This document shows, piece after piece, positions 15,217 to 26,307 of a stretch of DNA of 64,000 nucleotides; position 1 is the stretch's first letter, and each line of letters opens with the position of its first letter. This DNA comes from Marchantia polymorpha subsp. ruderalis (lineage: Eukaryota > Streptophyta > Marchantiopsida > Marchantiales > Marchantiaceae), in the NCBI GenBank assembly GCA_037833965.1, contig AP031358.1, positions 19,786,001-19,850,000 of the forward strand. The letters run 5' to 3'. The notes under the pieces were generated by a model that made no database searches, was not told the origin of the DNA, and saw only the letters and a program-made list of their open reading frames with translations. The translations under genes and the position numbers were made by a program.

Positions 15217-15463
15217 TAAGAACAGACATTGTAACATTGTCGATTGTTGTAGTTTGAGGAACTTCTTTGCTAAGAGAGACGGCCAGTATATTAAGGCTTG
15301 TACATTAAGGGTTGTTTAGTTTAAGGTCCAAGCTGAAGTACGCTAGAACAGACATTGTAACATTGTCGCTTGTTGTAGCCAGAGGAACTTCTTTGCTAGG
15401 AGAGACGGCCAGTATATTAAGGCTTGTATAGTTTAAGGTCCAAGCTGAAGTACCCTAGTATCA
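15217..15463. repeat. Two-copy tandem duplication of about 126 bp
   Basis: Both copies contain GAACAGACATTGTAACATTG, GAGGAACTTCTTTGCTA and GAGACGGCCAGTATATTAAG, and end GGTCCAAGCTGAAGTAC. They differ by a few substitutions and a small deletion in the second. Confidence 0.9.
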
Positions 15464-16159
15464 ATGCTATTTGCTTAAGAAGTTTGCAATCCGGTTATCA
15501 AACAAACTCTAATGAACTTTCAGCGTTTTCATAAGTACGAAAAGCCTTGAGTTATAGCTCTTCTTTTGAGAAGTAGTCTTATGACATGCAAAGTAACAAA
15601 TGAGTTTGTGGAGGATAATCAGCGAGCTACAAAGTTATTGCGCCTCAAAACCATGGTACCCATGGGCAAGATTTGGTAGCGAGCTGATATTTTGTTGATG
15701 CGTTTGGCATGATTGAGGGAGTTTAATAGCTAAACAGTGAAGCACGGATATCACAATTTAATATAGGTAATAATTTAAGGAGCGACTAGTTATCCCTCAA
15801 TTTAGGCTAATTATCCATCACTTGTGTGATTAGTCAGGTGTTATGTGTATCCAGTTCAGTTTAGCGGTCCCCCTAAATCTGTTTTTGTTGCGTGAGAAGA
15901 CAACGATGACGAAGCGCAATTGCTTGGGTGCTCTGGAAGTGAAAAAAAGAGAGAGAGCCTTGGAGGACGAGGCCATGAGAGACAAAGAGAGGGACAAGAG
16001 GCGAGACTTGACATTTTGACATCTCAACTGCCGCTCACTGCCTCAACGTGCTTCTTGGCTACTTTGGAGCCCTTCTTTGCGTTGGCTTGACATGTTTGAC
16101 GATGAGGAAGACGAAGGAGGAGGAAGGGCCGCAAGATGAAGGATAATTAGCATAAATTG
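15464..16159. other. No gene recognised
   Basis: Short purine-rich patches at 15950-16000 and 16095-16140; probably the decayed downstream part of the old gypsy element. Confidence 0.4.
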
Positions 16160-16960
16160 AGAATTCATATCAATGCTTTTGGCTTGCCAAATTCATATTT
16201 TAAAGTTTTGGCATACAATTGAATTTCTCTCAAAACCTAAAGTATGAAGTCTCGTAAATGAAGTCTATGATCACTCAAAGTTTTGCTATACATCAATATA
16301 TGATCTAGAAAAACAATAAGAGATTTATCTAAATAAGAACAAAGTATATTGTTCATCATTTCCATAAATGTAGCTGATGCATTATTGACACCAAAAGATA
16401 TCACTAGACATTCAAAATGGCCATAGCTAGTACAAAAAGCACTCTTGTGGATATCGACATCTGCAATTTGAAATTGATTGTAATCGCCTCCCAAATCTAG
16501 CTTGGTGAAGTATTTCACTTCTTAAAGTTAATTAATCAAATCATCCACAAATATAATGGATATTTTTTTTCACCGTCTTTTAGTTCAACCCACGGTAGTC
16601 AATGCATAATCTTATGAATTTATGCTTCTTCACAAATAGCACCGGAGTTCCATAAAGTGGAATATTTGATTGAATGAATCTCTTGCTCAACATCAATTCC
16701 GCTTGAGCTTTGCATTCTTCCAATTTTTTTGGAGCTAAGCAATATGGAGCTTTGCAAGTTAGTATACTCCCAAGTATTACTTCAATCTTGTGATGTACTC
16801 GCTTCTTTGGTGGTAATTTTACAAATAGACCATATGGAAAAACATCTTTATATTTCATAAAAAATTTGTTCAAGAACTCAATGATCTAAAGTTTGTTTGT
16901 GGAACCAATATCTCTTATAAGTCCAAGAAATCATACATTATCTTTAGAAAGTTATATTTT
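16160..16960 (-). pseudogene. Decayed Ty3/gypsy reverse transcriptase
   Basis: On the minus strand, pieces read KKRVHHKIEVILGS, VLFVKKHKFIRLCIDYRGLN, YFTKLDLGGDYNQFQI, FGVNNASATFMEMMN, IVFLDHILMYSKTLSDH, then REIQLYAKTLKYEFGK. These are the consecutive motifs of a Ty3/gypsy reverse transcriptase. The active site FLDD is FLDH here, and the frame is broken between 16519 and 16580 and after 16237. It is the pol remnant of the old element split by the composite insertion at 17107. Confidence 0.85.
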
Positions 16961-17101
16961 ACACATCACAAAAAGAGATAAATTCTTATTTTAAGATCTA
17001 TTCATATATCCATAAATCTTTAAATCATTACTTGTTAGCACTTTTCTTTTATTATTTAACTCTAGATTACATTGCTATATCCATGACATTCTAAAGATGA
17101 C

Positions 17102-17106
17102 ATTAT
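17102..17106. repeat. Target site duplication ATTAT (left)
   Basis: Matches 31736-31740 immediately outside the TGT/ACA termini of the composite element. Confidence 0.85.
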
Positions 17107-18609
17107 TGTAATAACCCACCAAAGGCTAAAACTGCAGTATAGCAGCAAAAAGGTCAAACCCACAAGGATAGAGGCAACACACAGAGTACAAAATGTCACG
17201 TTTAACAGACTATTGAAGAGTTTGAATTCTCAGGCGACTGTCACTCCCAGAAATACTGCAAGTGCTCAACTCGGAGGTCACTCGGAGGACGCACAGTGCA
17301 GCGTAGTTCACCCCAACACACACCTGAAACTAGAAAAGCACAACTCAGAGTTCAGTTAGGACCTGCACTCAAGATTTCAGGGGGAAAGTTTCTCACGAGT
17401 ACATTCAAAGGCTCTGCAGGTAGTGACTCCCAACTCCGGCTTTTACAACCCTTCCACTAGATTCTGCTAGCGCAGGGCACCCGGGTTGGACTTCCTACTT
17501 CGGATGCGGTATCTTCGTCAAACCGAAGTCACTCACACACGGTGAACAACACACTCAACTCACAAAACGCACGGAGAATACAGGTCCGAACTGAGAAACT
17601 CAACTGAGAAAAGATGAAGTGGCACACCATAACAGTCTATTGACGAGTTTGAATTCTCAGGCACTAGTCATTCCTAGAAATACTACAGAGGTTTGCCCCG
17701 ATTGCGCCTTCTGCAGCGTAACCTGAATTACAACCAAGGCTTACTCGAAGTAACAAAACTTCACTTTGGCATTCAGGGAAAACATCCCGAAGGAGTACAA
17801 ACAAGAACAATCACCCGAAGGTGTAGGGACGAACTGCTCAAATTTCTAACTAGTTACTAGCTCTGAGCATTCATCAATCACCCGCAGGTGTAGATCCAAA
17901 CTGCTCAAGTATCTAACCAGTACACTAGCTCTGAACATTCGGCCGAAGGCCTTCAGCTACAAAATGCGGTATCTTCGTCAAGCTGTAGCTCCTCTTGCGC
18001 GATGACAAAAGTAAGGACACCAACACGCAGAGTAAATGAGTTCCTGATCTGCACTTCCGAAACTGGAAGAAGCCCAAGGCAAGACGCCTTGAACTACTTT
18101 GTACCTTCTAAGTCATAACTAACACTACTCTACCTGCTATGGTGCGAGCCGCAACAGATCCTACACTCGAGGAGTCGGCGGCTGACTTCCCCTCTAACTT
18201 ACAACCTAAATCTAACCCTAACCCTTAATCTGAATCCTAAGCCTACTATACAGAGCCGCCAGCGTCTTTAACAATTTTACATCCAAGATCTGAGGCTGAA
18301 AATTTGCAGGCATGCGTGGCGGGCTGAGACCAACGGTCCCACCAAATTTCAGGTCCATTCGACCGTCCATCGCAAAGATATGGACCCTGCAAGATTTCTG
18401 AACCCAGGCCAAAATTCCTTCTCCAAAATCCGAGGTCCGGGGTACCCACATGCCGCTTGAATGCCGTTCCCGCGATTATGGGTAGCGGCCTGCTTCTCAC
18501 GTGCGACTTCACACCCCGCCGTTCTGCCTCCCACGCGCGACTTCACGCCCCGCTGTTCTGCTTTCCACACTTGACATAATCCCGCCAATTTCCGCCATCA
18601 GAAATCTTC

Positions 18610-19580
18610 TGCCACATGGCGCCGAAGGCGTCTACCGCCGAAGGCCCTTGCCCTGAAGGCGCTTGACCCGAAGTCCGTTGACCCGAAGGCGCTTGACCTG
18701 AAGGTCCTCCCTATCAGTAACTTCCGACACTCATAACTCATTGATGTCTCATTCGTCCCAAGCGTTCTTGGGCTCATTAGAACGAGGATGTCGAGCTCTT
18801 TCCAACGAAACCCTAACCAAGTCAAGGCGTTATGAATTGAGAAAGTTATGAGGAATACACTCTTCTGCCAAAGGCATTCTCCAGCATTGCCGGAGGCGTG
18901 TCCCCGAAGACGCCTGTCGCCGAAGGCGTTGACCCGAAGGCGCTTGAGCCGAAGGCCCTCCCTATCAGTAACTTCCGACACTCATAACTCATTGATCTCT
19001 TATCCGTTCCAAGAGTTCTTGGGCTCGTTAGAACGACCGTGTCGAGTTTTTTCCAACGAGACCCTAACCAAGTCAAGACGTTACGAATTGAGAAAATTAT
19101 AAGGGATTCACTCTTCCGCTGAAGGCCCTTGCCCCTTCGGCGTACCGCCAAAGGCGTCTAACGCCGAAGGCCCTTGCGCTGAAGGAACTCTTCCGCCAAA
19201 GTCACTCCATATCAGTCACTTTCGACACTCATCACTCAGTGATCTCTTATTCGTTCCAATAGTTCTTGGATTAGTTAGAACGAGCGTGTCGAGTTCTTTC
19301 CAACGAGACCCTAACCAAGTCAAGGCGTTATGAATTGAGAAAGTTATGAGGGATTCACTCTTCCGCCGAAGGTGTACCGCCGAAGTCGCTCTACTGCCTA
19401 AGGCCCCCATATCAGTAACTTCCGACACTCATAACTCACTGATCCTTTACGCGTTTCAAGAGTTCTTGGGCTCGTTAGAACGAGCGTGTTGAGCTCTTTC
19501 CAACAAAACCCTAACTAAGTCAAGGAGTTATGAATTGAGAAAGGTATGAGGGGTCTACCGCCGAAGGCGCTCGAAGCGGG
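18610..19580 (-). repeat. Field of CGCCGAAGGCG-type short palindromes
   Basis: Many copies or near copies (GCCGAAGGC, CCGAAGGCGCTTGACC and similar) occupy the spacers at about 18616-18715, 18867-18970, 19109-19205 and 19365-19400, and at 19556. Each can form a GCC/GGC hairpin with a 3-base loop. Confidence 0.8.
18718..19550 (-). repeat. Four imperfect tandem repeats of about 200-250 bp
   Basis: Copies begin near 18718, 18969, 19216 and 19416. Each holds a CTTCCGACACTCAT-type start, GTTCTTGGGCTCGTTAGAAC, CCCTAACCAAGTCAAGG and TTATGAATTGAGAAAG. Spacers between copies are filled by GCCGAAGGC palindromes. A single related copy lies at about 56785-56880 in the plus-strand unit. Confidence 0.8.
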
Positions 19581-19723
19581 TCTTGGAGCATGAACTGCCC
19601 GTTCCATCCCAAGCTTTCGACTGTGGCCTAAGCCCAAAACCCCTTGACTGTACTCAATACTCTTTTAACTCTGGTTTTGCGTACCGATTACTATTTACAG
19701 CTGCTACCGCGGTACTTACTATT

Positions 19724-22133
19724 CTAAAATGTTTTAGTTCTGACGAAAAACAAAAAGTGGGTTACCACAAGCTCTGCCTCGACGTTCGCAATGGCGTCTC
19801 GCGACATCGACAGAAAAGCATCTAACCTCTTCGCGACCCGCTGCCGGCTCCGACTGTCAACCGACATCAATTCCGCCGCACGAGTCTCTAACCCGCGCAG
19901 TGTGATTCTCTCGTGCGCAGCCACTTACTAGTGAGTGTATCCTCTAAGACAGCGGTTCACTTGCTTTGCCAACTCTTCTTGCATGCGATATGTCGCGCGC
20001 CGGTGATCGCCTTCAACCTCTACCAACTGCAGCTCTGCCTCCGCACGCTGCGCTCTCAATTTGCCGCACTGCGATTGCAGGCGACGAATTAACTCCTCAT
20101 CGGCTTGACGTGCGCTCTGACACTGCTCTAGTATACGTGTCTGTCGCACGAGCTCCTCTTACAAGATGCGATTCTGAGCTTGCTCAGAATCGAGTTCCGC
20201 CTCGAGCTTCTCCCGCTGCTTCGCGAATTCCTTCTCCGCTTCGGCCAACTTCTCCTCACGCACCTTGTTGACTGCCTTCTGCAATTTCCGCGAAAGTGCG
20301 AGGTGTCTGCGCAGGGCCTCGTTCTTCAACTTCAAATCCTTGATTGTCTCGTCCATGGAAGCCAACAAGGGACTTGTCATGACCTTGGTCCGCGTCCGAT
20401 TGCGCACCAATTCGACGTAGGACCCCCTATGGCGGGGATCACCATACTTCGCCACCTTGCGATCAAGGTACCGCAGCAGGGGTACCACCTGCTCGCACAA
20501 GACTACTGTCGGCGTGCCTTGCACCGATTCCTCTTCCTGCTCCTCCGAACTCGACTCATCCTCGTCATCCTCCGAATTGAGGATGTCGGTCGCTACAGAA
20601 TTCCCCGGCGATTCCCGGGAGTTGGGTTGCGTGGCTTCTGCTGCCGCGGCCGCCGCTCCACTCCCTGCCAAAATGTCCAATGCGGTGGGAGACCCGTCTC
20701 CCGGCAAGTCCGCTTCTCCTGCCTGATCTGCAACCGCCGAAGGCACACATGTTTCCTCCTTCCGTCCTTCGTCCGTCGCCGATCTCTCACATTGGGCCTG
20801 CGCCGAATGCGCTTGACCTGAAGTCCGTTGAGCCGAAGGCTTCTCCTCACTCCTCTGCTACGCCAAAGGCGCTTGAGCTGAAGGCTCTTGACCCGAAGTC
20901 GAGTCATCAATTGGTACTTGCTCGGGAGTGAAGCACTTGTCCGTCATCGGCACATTCGTCGATGCCGCATGTTGTCTTCCATGACCCGAAGGCCTTCTTG
21001 CTTCCGCCGAAGGCGTCCGTGCCTTCGGTGCAGGGAGGTCCGCTGACCTCTCCGACGTGTGTGCACTCGCATTCTCCCCCGAGGATGGCAAGTTTCTCCT
21101 CTCTGCAGCTCTTCCCGTTTCTACGCTGCTTGCCGGCAAGACGAGCCTGCGAGCCTTCTGCTTGGGACGACTGCAGAGCTCCTGCATCGTCCGCTTCCGA
21201 TTGGGAGCAGCAGCATCGCGTTGCTGGCTCTGCTCCGCGTCTCCTTCCCACTTCTTGGCTTCTGCGGCACTCGTGGTGCGAGCGGTTCTTCCTCCGCCCT
21301 CGGTTGAACTGGTGGCGTGCAGGCGGGCGTTTCGTCTTCGTAAGTATCGACTTCGACGTCCTTCACATATCGGCCCGGATTGCTGCGTGACAGCAATGGA
21401 AATTGTACCCGCTCCGACGCGGTCAAACATCCCATCAACCGATAGAAATTGATCAAGAAGGGGAGAGGTGATTGATCGATCCTCCCTTCTCCTCGAATGC
21501 GTGTTGTCTCGTCGCCTTCCACAAAATGCGAGCCCAATGAATCGGAGCTCCGGACAACGCCAGCTCCACGAACCCCACCTGCCAAGAAGTTATGTAGGTG
21601 GTCCGGTGCGGCTGCAAGAGTTGAATGAGTGCTACCGTGACATTCCTCCACAAGCGATCCTTGTAGTCATGGGTCTTGTACCCGTTCTTGCTCAACTTGC
21701 TGTGCTTGAACAAAGCCCCGAAGGAAGCTTCTTCCTCCTTCGAGACATTGACACTCTCGCACTCGAAAAGAAGATGGCCTTCTTCTCCCGCGCATCTTCC
21801 CAACACCTGCTCCCAGTCATTGACTTCCCATCGCTCCGGGTGAGGTCGGAATCCGCGCGTAGGTTGATCCTTGTCCCGCAGCCACTCTCGTATCATATCC
21901 GGACACACCCAATTCCATCCCCACAGGAAAAAATTGAGTCTCACCGCAGTCAGCTTGCGCTGGAATGCGCGCAACTCATTCTGCCGTAACTTCAGCGGAA
22001 CCATCCGCAGTTGCATAGCCTTTGACATCGCGTTCTTGAACTCAGCCGCGCACGTCAGAAGTTTGCGAACTCTCCGCTCTCTGCCCCCAAGCTTCTTGCA
22101 CGCTGACTCAATCATTCCGCGAGCTCTCCGCAC
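19724..22133 (-). pseudogene. Decayed homologue of the 1039-aa ORF
   Basis: It is broken by frameshifts and stops; homologous pieces lie in several frames (22133-21453, then about 21480-21250, 21250-20858, 20746-20159, 20149-19928 and 19924-19724). The N-terminal piece shares LRMVPLKLRQN, FFLWGWNWVC, NGYKTHDYKDR and RQHAFEEKGG with the intact copy. The later pieces share RPKQKARRLVLPA and VVPLLRYLDRKVAKYGDP, and the same coiled coil. The final residues read out into the start of the next unit (VVTHFLFF), showing that the ORF's own 3' flank is missing here. No function is known. Confidence 0.8.
20730..21030 (-). repeat. GCCGAAGGC palindromes inside the decayed ORF
   Basis: Copies at about 20735, 20800-20895 and 20985-21025 lie in the low-complexity central part of the ORF, parallel to the CGCCTTCGGCG copies in the intact ORF at 59320-59770. 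Confidence 0.7.
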
Positions 22134-22493
22134 TCTCTAGTAAGAACCCTCCGGCTGCGCACTCAGCTGCTGCACGCTCTTCTGCAACAACCCTGCTCGT
22201 CGCAACTCTCTCTTATTTCTCTCCGCCGATTCCCTGCTGCGCGGTCGACGCTCGAGCGAAATCAAAATTGAAATTGCAAGAATGAGACGTCTGCCTTCGG
22301 CGATCAAGATTTCACCGTTCGACACTTGGAAGTGGGAGTCGACCCACTTGAATGCAGCGCCGGCTTGGAGGCGTAACGGCCTCCTTCGCACGCTCGGCTT
22401 CACGCTCCGCCGTTGTGCGAACTCCCACGCCTGAATATTGAATTCGATTCTGCCGTTGTCCGTCGACTTAGCCTTGCTCGCGCATCGCTGAAG

Positions 22494-22784
22494 TGTCATG
22501 TAGTTACGAATCGGCTCACACAGTTTAGACACTTACTATCTTTAGAGGTGAAGTTAGGGTTCGGTCACGAGGGGTATAGAGTCGGGGACGGCTCGAAGAA
22601 CGTTAGTTCTTCGAGTCGAGCCTGGAAGCGTTGGGAGCGTAGAGTGACTTTCCCTTTTGCGTCGACCTGGATTCTCCGAGTGTGGAGTGGGTTGGGCTTG
22701 ACTCATGTTTGTGACGGTGACGGTTTGTTGCCAGTAGGGTAATTGACCGACGGGAATTCCAGTGGGGAATCTCCCGTCTATTTC
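22494..22784 (+). repeat. Terminal repeat part A1 of the methyltransferase element
   Basis: It is about 99% identical to A2 (30740-31030), with three visible substitutions. It contains a perfect 10-bp hairpin CTCGAAGAAC-GTTA-GTTCTTCGAG at 22592-22615. Similarity to A2 stops exactly at 22784/31030. Confidence 0.9.
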
Positions 22785-25700
22785 ACTCGAAGAACTCTCG
22801 ACGTTTTTGTGTGTAATCGTTTTACGTTCCGTTCTGCCTCTTTGTGTTTTCGTCAGGTGTTTCTCTCTTTTGTGGTTTGTTTATACCTTTGGGCAATTTC
22901 TGTATTTGAAAGTCTGAGGAAATCAAGGTTTTAAATTGAGAAATCTGTGCAGAAAGATTCTCAGATTTGATGTTCGGAAGTAGGGATTTTGAAGATTGCG
23001 TCGGAGTCTGAAAACTGAAGTTTCGGGATAGCATTCAGTTTTCGTTCGTGTGGCGTCGAAGGACAGTTGAAGATTATCGAACTACAGTTTGAGTGAGCAT
23101 TAAGAGCCGGACAACGGATTGGAATTGAAAGAACGGGACGACGATTTCTCTCGGTGCTGATCGCTGTGCGGTTTTTGTGACTCCTCGGTGTCTTCCTTGA
23201 GAAGGGAAGGCCGTGAAGTCGCGCAGAATTTGACTTGCTGAAGAAAACAGATTTCGAATCTTACATCAAATGTTGCCGCGCACCCGGACGTCGCTCGCGT
23301 ACAGCACGAGGGAGAGGGAGGAGGTCGAGGCTGCGTGCCTGGCTCAGCCTGAGAAACAGACGCCGCTTGTGGCCGCAGCAATTCTGGGGTATCTTGTCTC
23401 GTACTTCTCTTCTCGGTGAATGGCGGTTTCTATAATTATGTAAAAAGCTAGAATCGTCGATTTCCGTCCTATTTGCTTCTGGAGAGAAAGGATCAATTTT
23501 TTTGGAGTAAAATTTCTTTCTACACCTTCAGTGTTCTTTCTGTCATAACCTGTTGAACACTCGGTCTTGAAATTTGACCATGTGCTCACTTTGAGGCAAG
23601 GTCCAATTTGGATGTGAGATTCGAAGGTTTTGATTGGCCAGAGCTATAGAAATCACTTATCCTTTCGGTAGTGACTTGAGTGCTATGAAACACTCTATCT
23701 GAGCATTCAACAGTAGTAGACATATGGGATCGAGAAACAGTCCGATGGACTTCATCTTCAATTGCCTACTAGTCACACTCAAGCAATTGGCATCTCTCCT
23801 CGAGGCCAGTCCTGGTAAAGTCACGTGTTCGGAGTTCAAGGAGACGAGCGTGCGTGGAAAGCAAAGATTCAAGAACTAAGATTGCGACTGGAGATAGAGA
23901 GATTTCGGCCAGCGATTGTGAAGAATAGGAATGCTTTTAGAGCACACGAGACTGTGATATATAGAAATATGGTTAGTGGATTTTGAGCGGCTAGCTGCAC
24001 GGGAAATTTGTGCACGCAGCGACTCCCATGGCCTTCATAAATCATCTCGACGCGGTAGCAGGCCCTGATTTGGTAGAGAGTTGCCACAGCAAATCGTTAG
24101 CAATCGAAGAAATTTCAAGTGCTGATTTGCGTGCAGAAAACTTGGAGATAACCCGCGCGAGTGAGTTAGTCTTCCTCCCCCCTCCGAGTGGCAGTGCTTG
24201 AGCGGCCGAGCCAGCCCCGAACGGCAGGGCAGGAAAGGTAGGGCCCGAGCGCAGTCCGGATGCTGAGTGGCAAGGGCAAGGCGGCTGTAATCTCTCCCCC
24301 ACTCGCTTGCTCGTTGCAGTTGGATCGAGGGCATGTACAGCTAAAGTTGGGGTGCAGCGGAGGTGGTAGTCGGCCAAGCGGACCAATCGCGGTAAGCAAG
24401 AAAATGGTGGTGGGAGGAGAACCACGTAAGGAGGGCTAACCGTGACAGAGTGTAACCACGTTTAACAAGGTGAACTGCAGTTGGCAGGTCAAAACGTGCA
24501 GATCAACTGTAGTCAGCATGGATTCGTTTGAAGTCAAGAGCGAAAAGAACACAAGGCTCTCCACGATCGAGAACAGGGAGTGTGGCACTTGAGGCAGAAA
24601 GCAAGCGGAAGGAAGTAAGTTTGTCAGTTAGAAGGTCGACTGCAACGGAGCACTGCCCCGAGGAGGAGTGGCTGCAGACCCCTTCCCTCCCGACCTTACT
24701 TGGCGTTTACAGCTCGGGTGTAAGAGCTGTGGTGTTTGGGATGAGCCCTGAGATGGAGGGGATACTCTTAGTACAGAATACCTCAGTTAAGTTAAGTACA
24801 GTTACCTCTTTAAGTTTTATCATATTAGATTTTCAGAGGTAGCTTACAGCAGGCATTTTTCTGGATTTTTCGAATTGTAGTCAACAAGGAGTTAGTGAGG
24901 TTTTGAATTCAGTAGTTGAAGAGAATATGTTCATAAACAGATTTATAAAACTATTAAAACTATCTAGTGGTTTTATAGTTGAATTGGTGTCTAGTTTCCA
25001 TTTAGTGGTCTAGTTTACAGATATCCTATGAACGATCCTTGTACACAGTGGAGTTTTGACTTGTGAAGGGAAAATGCTGCTTGGAGGAAAGGTAGACGAC
25101 AGTGATATACAAGAAATCCAGACAGTGGAGGTCGTCAGCACCGAGGAACGTGATCAGGAGCAGGAGGTGACAGTGAAGCCTCAAGTAGAAGAGAATCTGG
25201 TAAACCCTGTTGTGGTAGACGAAAAAGATTCCGGGTTAGATTGGGACGAGGCACTAGCCGTGGAAAAACTTCTAGAGGAATCCGGCCTAGAGTACAGGGT
25301 ATGTGAGGATGAGTTACTAGACCTTCCGCAGGATATTGCTGACCATTTGAGAGATGTTCAGTATGTTCAAGACTGTCTTTCAGAAGAAATTCTTGTGCTA
25401 GAGAAATTTCTTGATAGTCTTCCAAAGGATTGATAGCAAATACTTGTAGCGTTTAGACAGGAGGTACTGAAGGGATCGGGAGTTTGCACCCGGTCTCACT
25501 ACCTGTAAACGTGATGTTTTGAAAGCATTGTAAATATATATATGACGTAGTCAATATATTGAGCTTTCAGTGTGTAGTGTGTTTGTTGAGGGGCAGTGTG
25601 ACCCCTGTGTGAAAAAAAAAAGTAAAAAAAAAGTTTTCAAACAATTTTTGTTTGCAATTTGGAGGAAGAGGGCACCATAGGCACTGGAGGCCCACGTAAA

Positions 25701-26307
25701 TGGAGGGCGATGGAGATCGAATCGGGATCGCGAAGCGATGCGATGTCCCGTGTGTGTTGTCTTGTTTTGTGCTGTGTTTCCTTTAGACTGGAGAGTCGTT
25801 GCTAGCTGGTTGCTTGTGTTTGGATCCTCTCCAGTCTTGCTTCCTGGTGCGCGCCCGTGTAGGGGTGACGCTGATTTCCGGAGTAGTTTTACTCATGTGT
25901 GCTGGCGATAGGGGGCTGGACTTGATCACCGGCCGGTCTATCTATGTTTCTCTTACGGTGAGACTGGAGTGATGACCAGTAGACCGTGAGAGTCTGCTTG
26001 CTGTGATGACAGGTTAGGTTGCCCATACCCCTTAGCTAGTAGGGCTAGAGTGTCTCAGTGCAGCACAACGTCAAGGGCGGATTGGGTTATTGGGTGGAGA
26101 TCTGGCAGTGGTGCCAGTTGAGGTCTCGTCATCACGGAGCAGTCTAGTGGTCCTGTTGAGGACCGCGAGGGATTTACGCGGAGTGGGTTGAGGTATCGTT
26201 CACCTTCACCTATTTCGCCAGTTGTTGCGGAGCAGGACCAGAGTGTTGTAGACACAGAGTCTTTGGTGGTGATATCGTCTAGTGTCTCAACCCCATTGAT
26301 TTGGGAC
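22785..26307 (+). other. Long leader between repeat A1 and gag
   Basis: About 3.5 kb without a recognised retroelement domain. It contains the acidic ORF (25074-25433), A-rich runs at 25610-25632, and a strong potential hairpin with 11-base perfect arms AGACTGGAGAG/CTCTCCAGTCT at 25785-25795 and 25827-25837, about 470 bases before the gag ATG. No clear tRNA primer-binding site follows A1 (the next bases are ACTCGAAGAACTCTCG). Confidence 0.5.
25074..25433 (+). CDS. Acidic 119-aa accessory ORF in the leader of the methyltransferase element, function unknown
   Basis: The ATG at 25074 opens a strongly acidic, largely helical protein that includes VDEKDSGLDWDEALAVEKLL and ends EEILVLEKFLDSLPKD. 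I do not recognise a family. It lies between repeat A1 and gag, on the same strand as gag and about 870 bases before the gag ATG. Downstream are a TATATATA stretch (about 25535) and A-rich runs (25610-25632). That layout is compatible with a captured cellular transcript end or an extra element gene. It could also be a chance ORF. Its low hydrophobicity and lack of simple repeats favour real coding, but only weakly. Confidence 0.35.
   Translation: MLLGGKVDDSDIQEIQTVEVVSTEERDQEQEVTVKPQVEENLVNPVVVDEKDSGLDWDEALAVEKLLEESGLEYRVCEDELLDLPQDIADHLRDVQYVQDCLSEEILVLEKFLDSLPKD

Larger units (their letters stand above)
17107..19769 (-). mobile_element. ORF-less unit (LTR-like) forming the downstream part of the composite
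   Basis: Starts TGTGGTAACCCAC and ends GTGGGTTATTACA, the same ends as the 5.4 kb plus-strand unit. Its middle (about 18590-18480, minus strand) is homologous to the leader just before the large ORF (GGCGTGAAG-type motif, then GCATTCAAG), but the ORF is replaced by about 400 bases that include telomere-like CCCTAA sequence (18201-18240). The last kilobase matches 60850-61863. It can be read either as a 2.66 kb LTR or as a deletion derivative of the whole unit. Confidence 0.7.

Noticed and set aside
18201..18240. Interstitial telomere array
   Set aside because: Only a few degenerate CCCTAA words inside the mobile unit; too short and irregular.
18610..19210. CRISPR-like array of short repeats
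   Set aside because: Eukaryotic context, repeats only about 11 bp and palindromic, irregular spacers that are themselves repeats.
20180..20821. 213-aa plus-strand ORF
   Set aside because: It is the antisense shadow of the decayed large ORF, whose homology to the intact plus-strand copy fixes the minus strand as coding.
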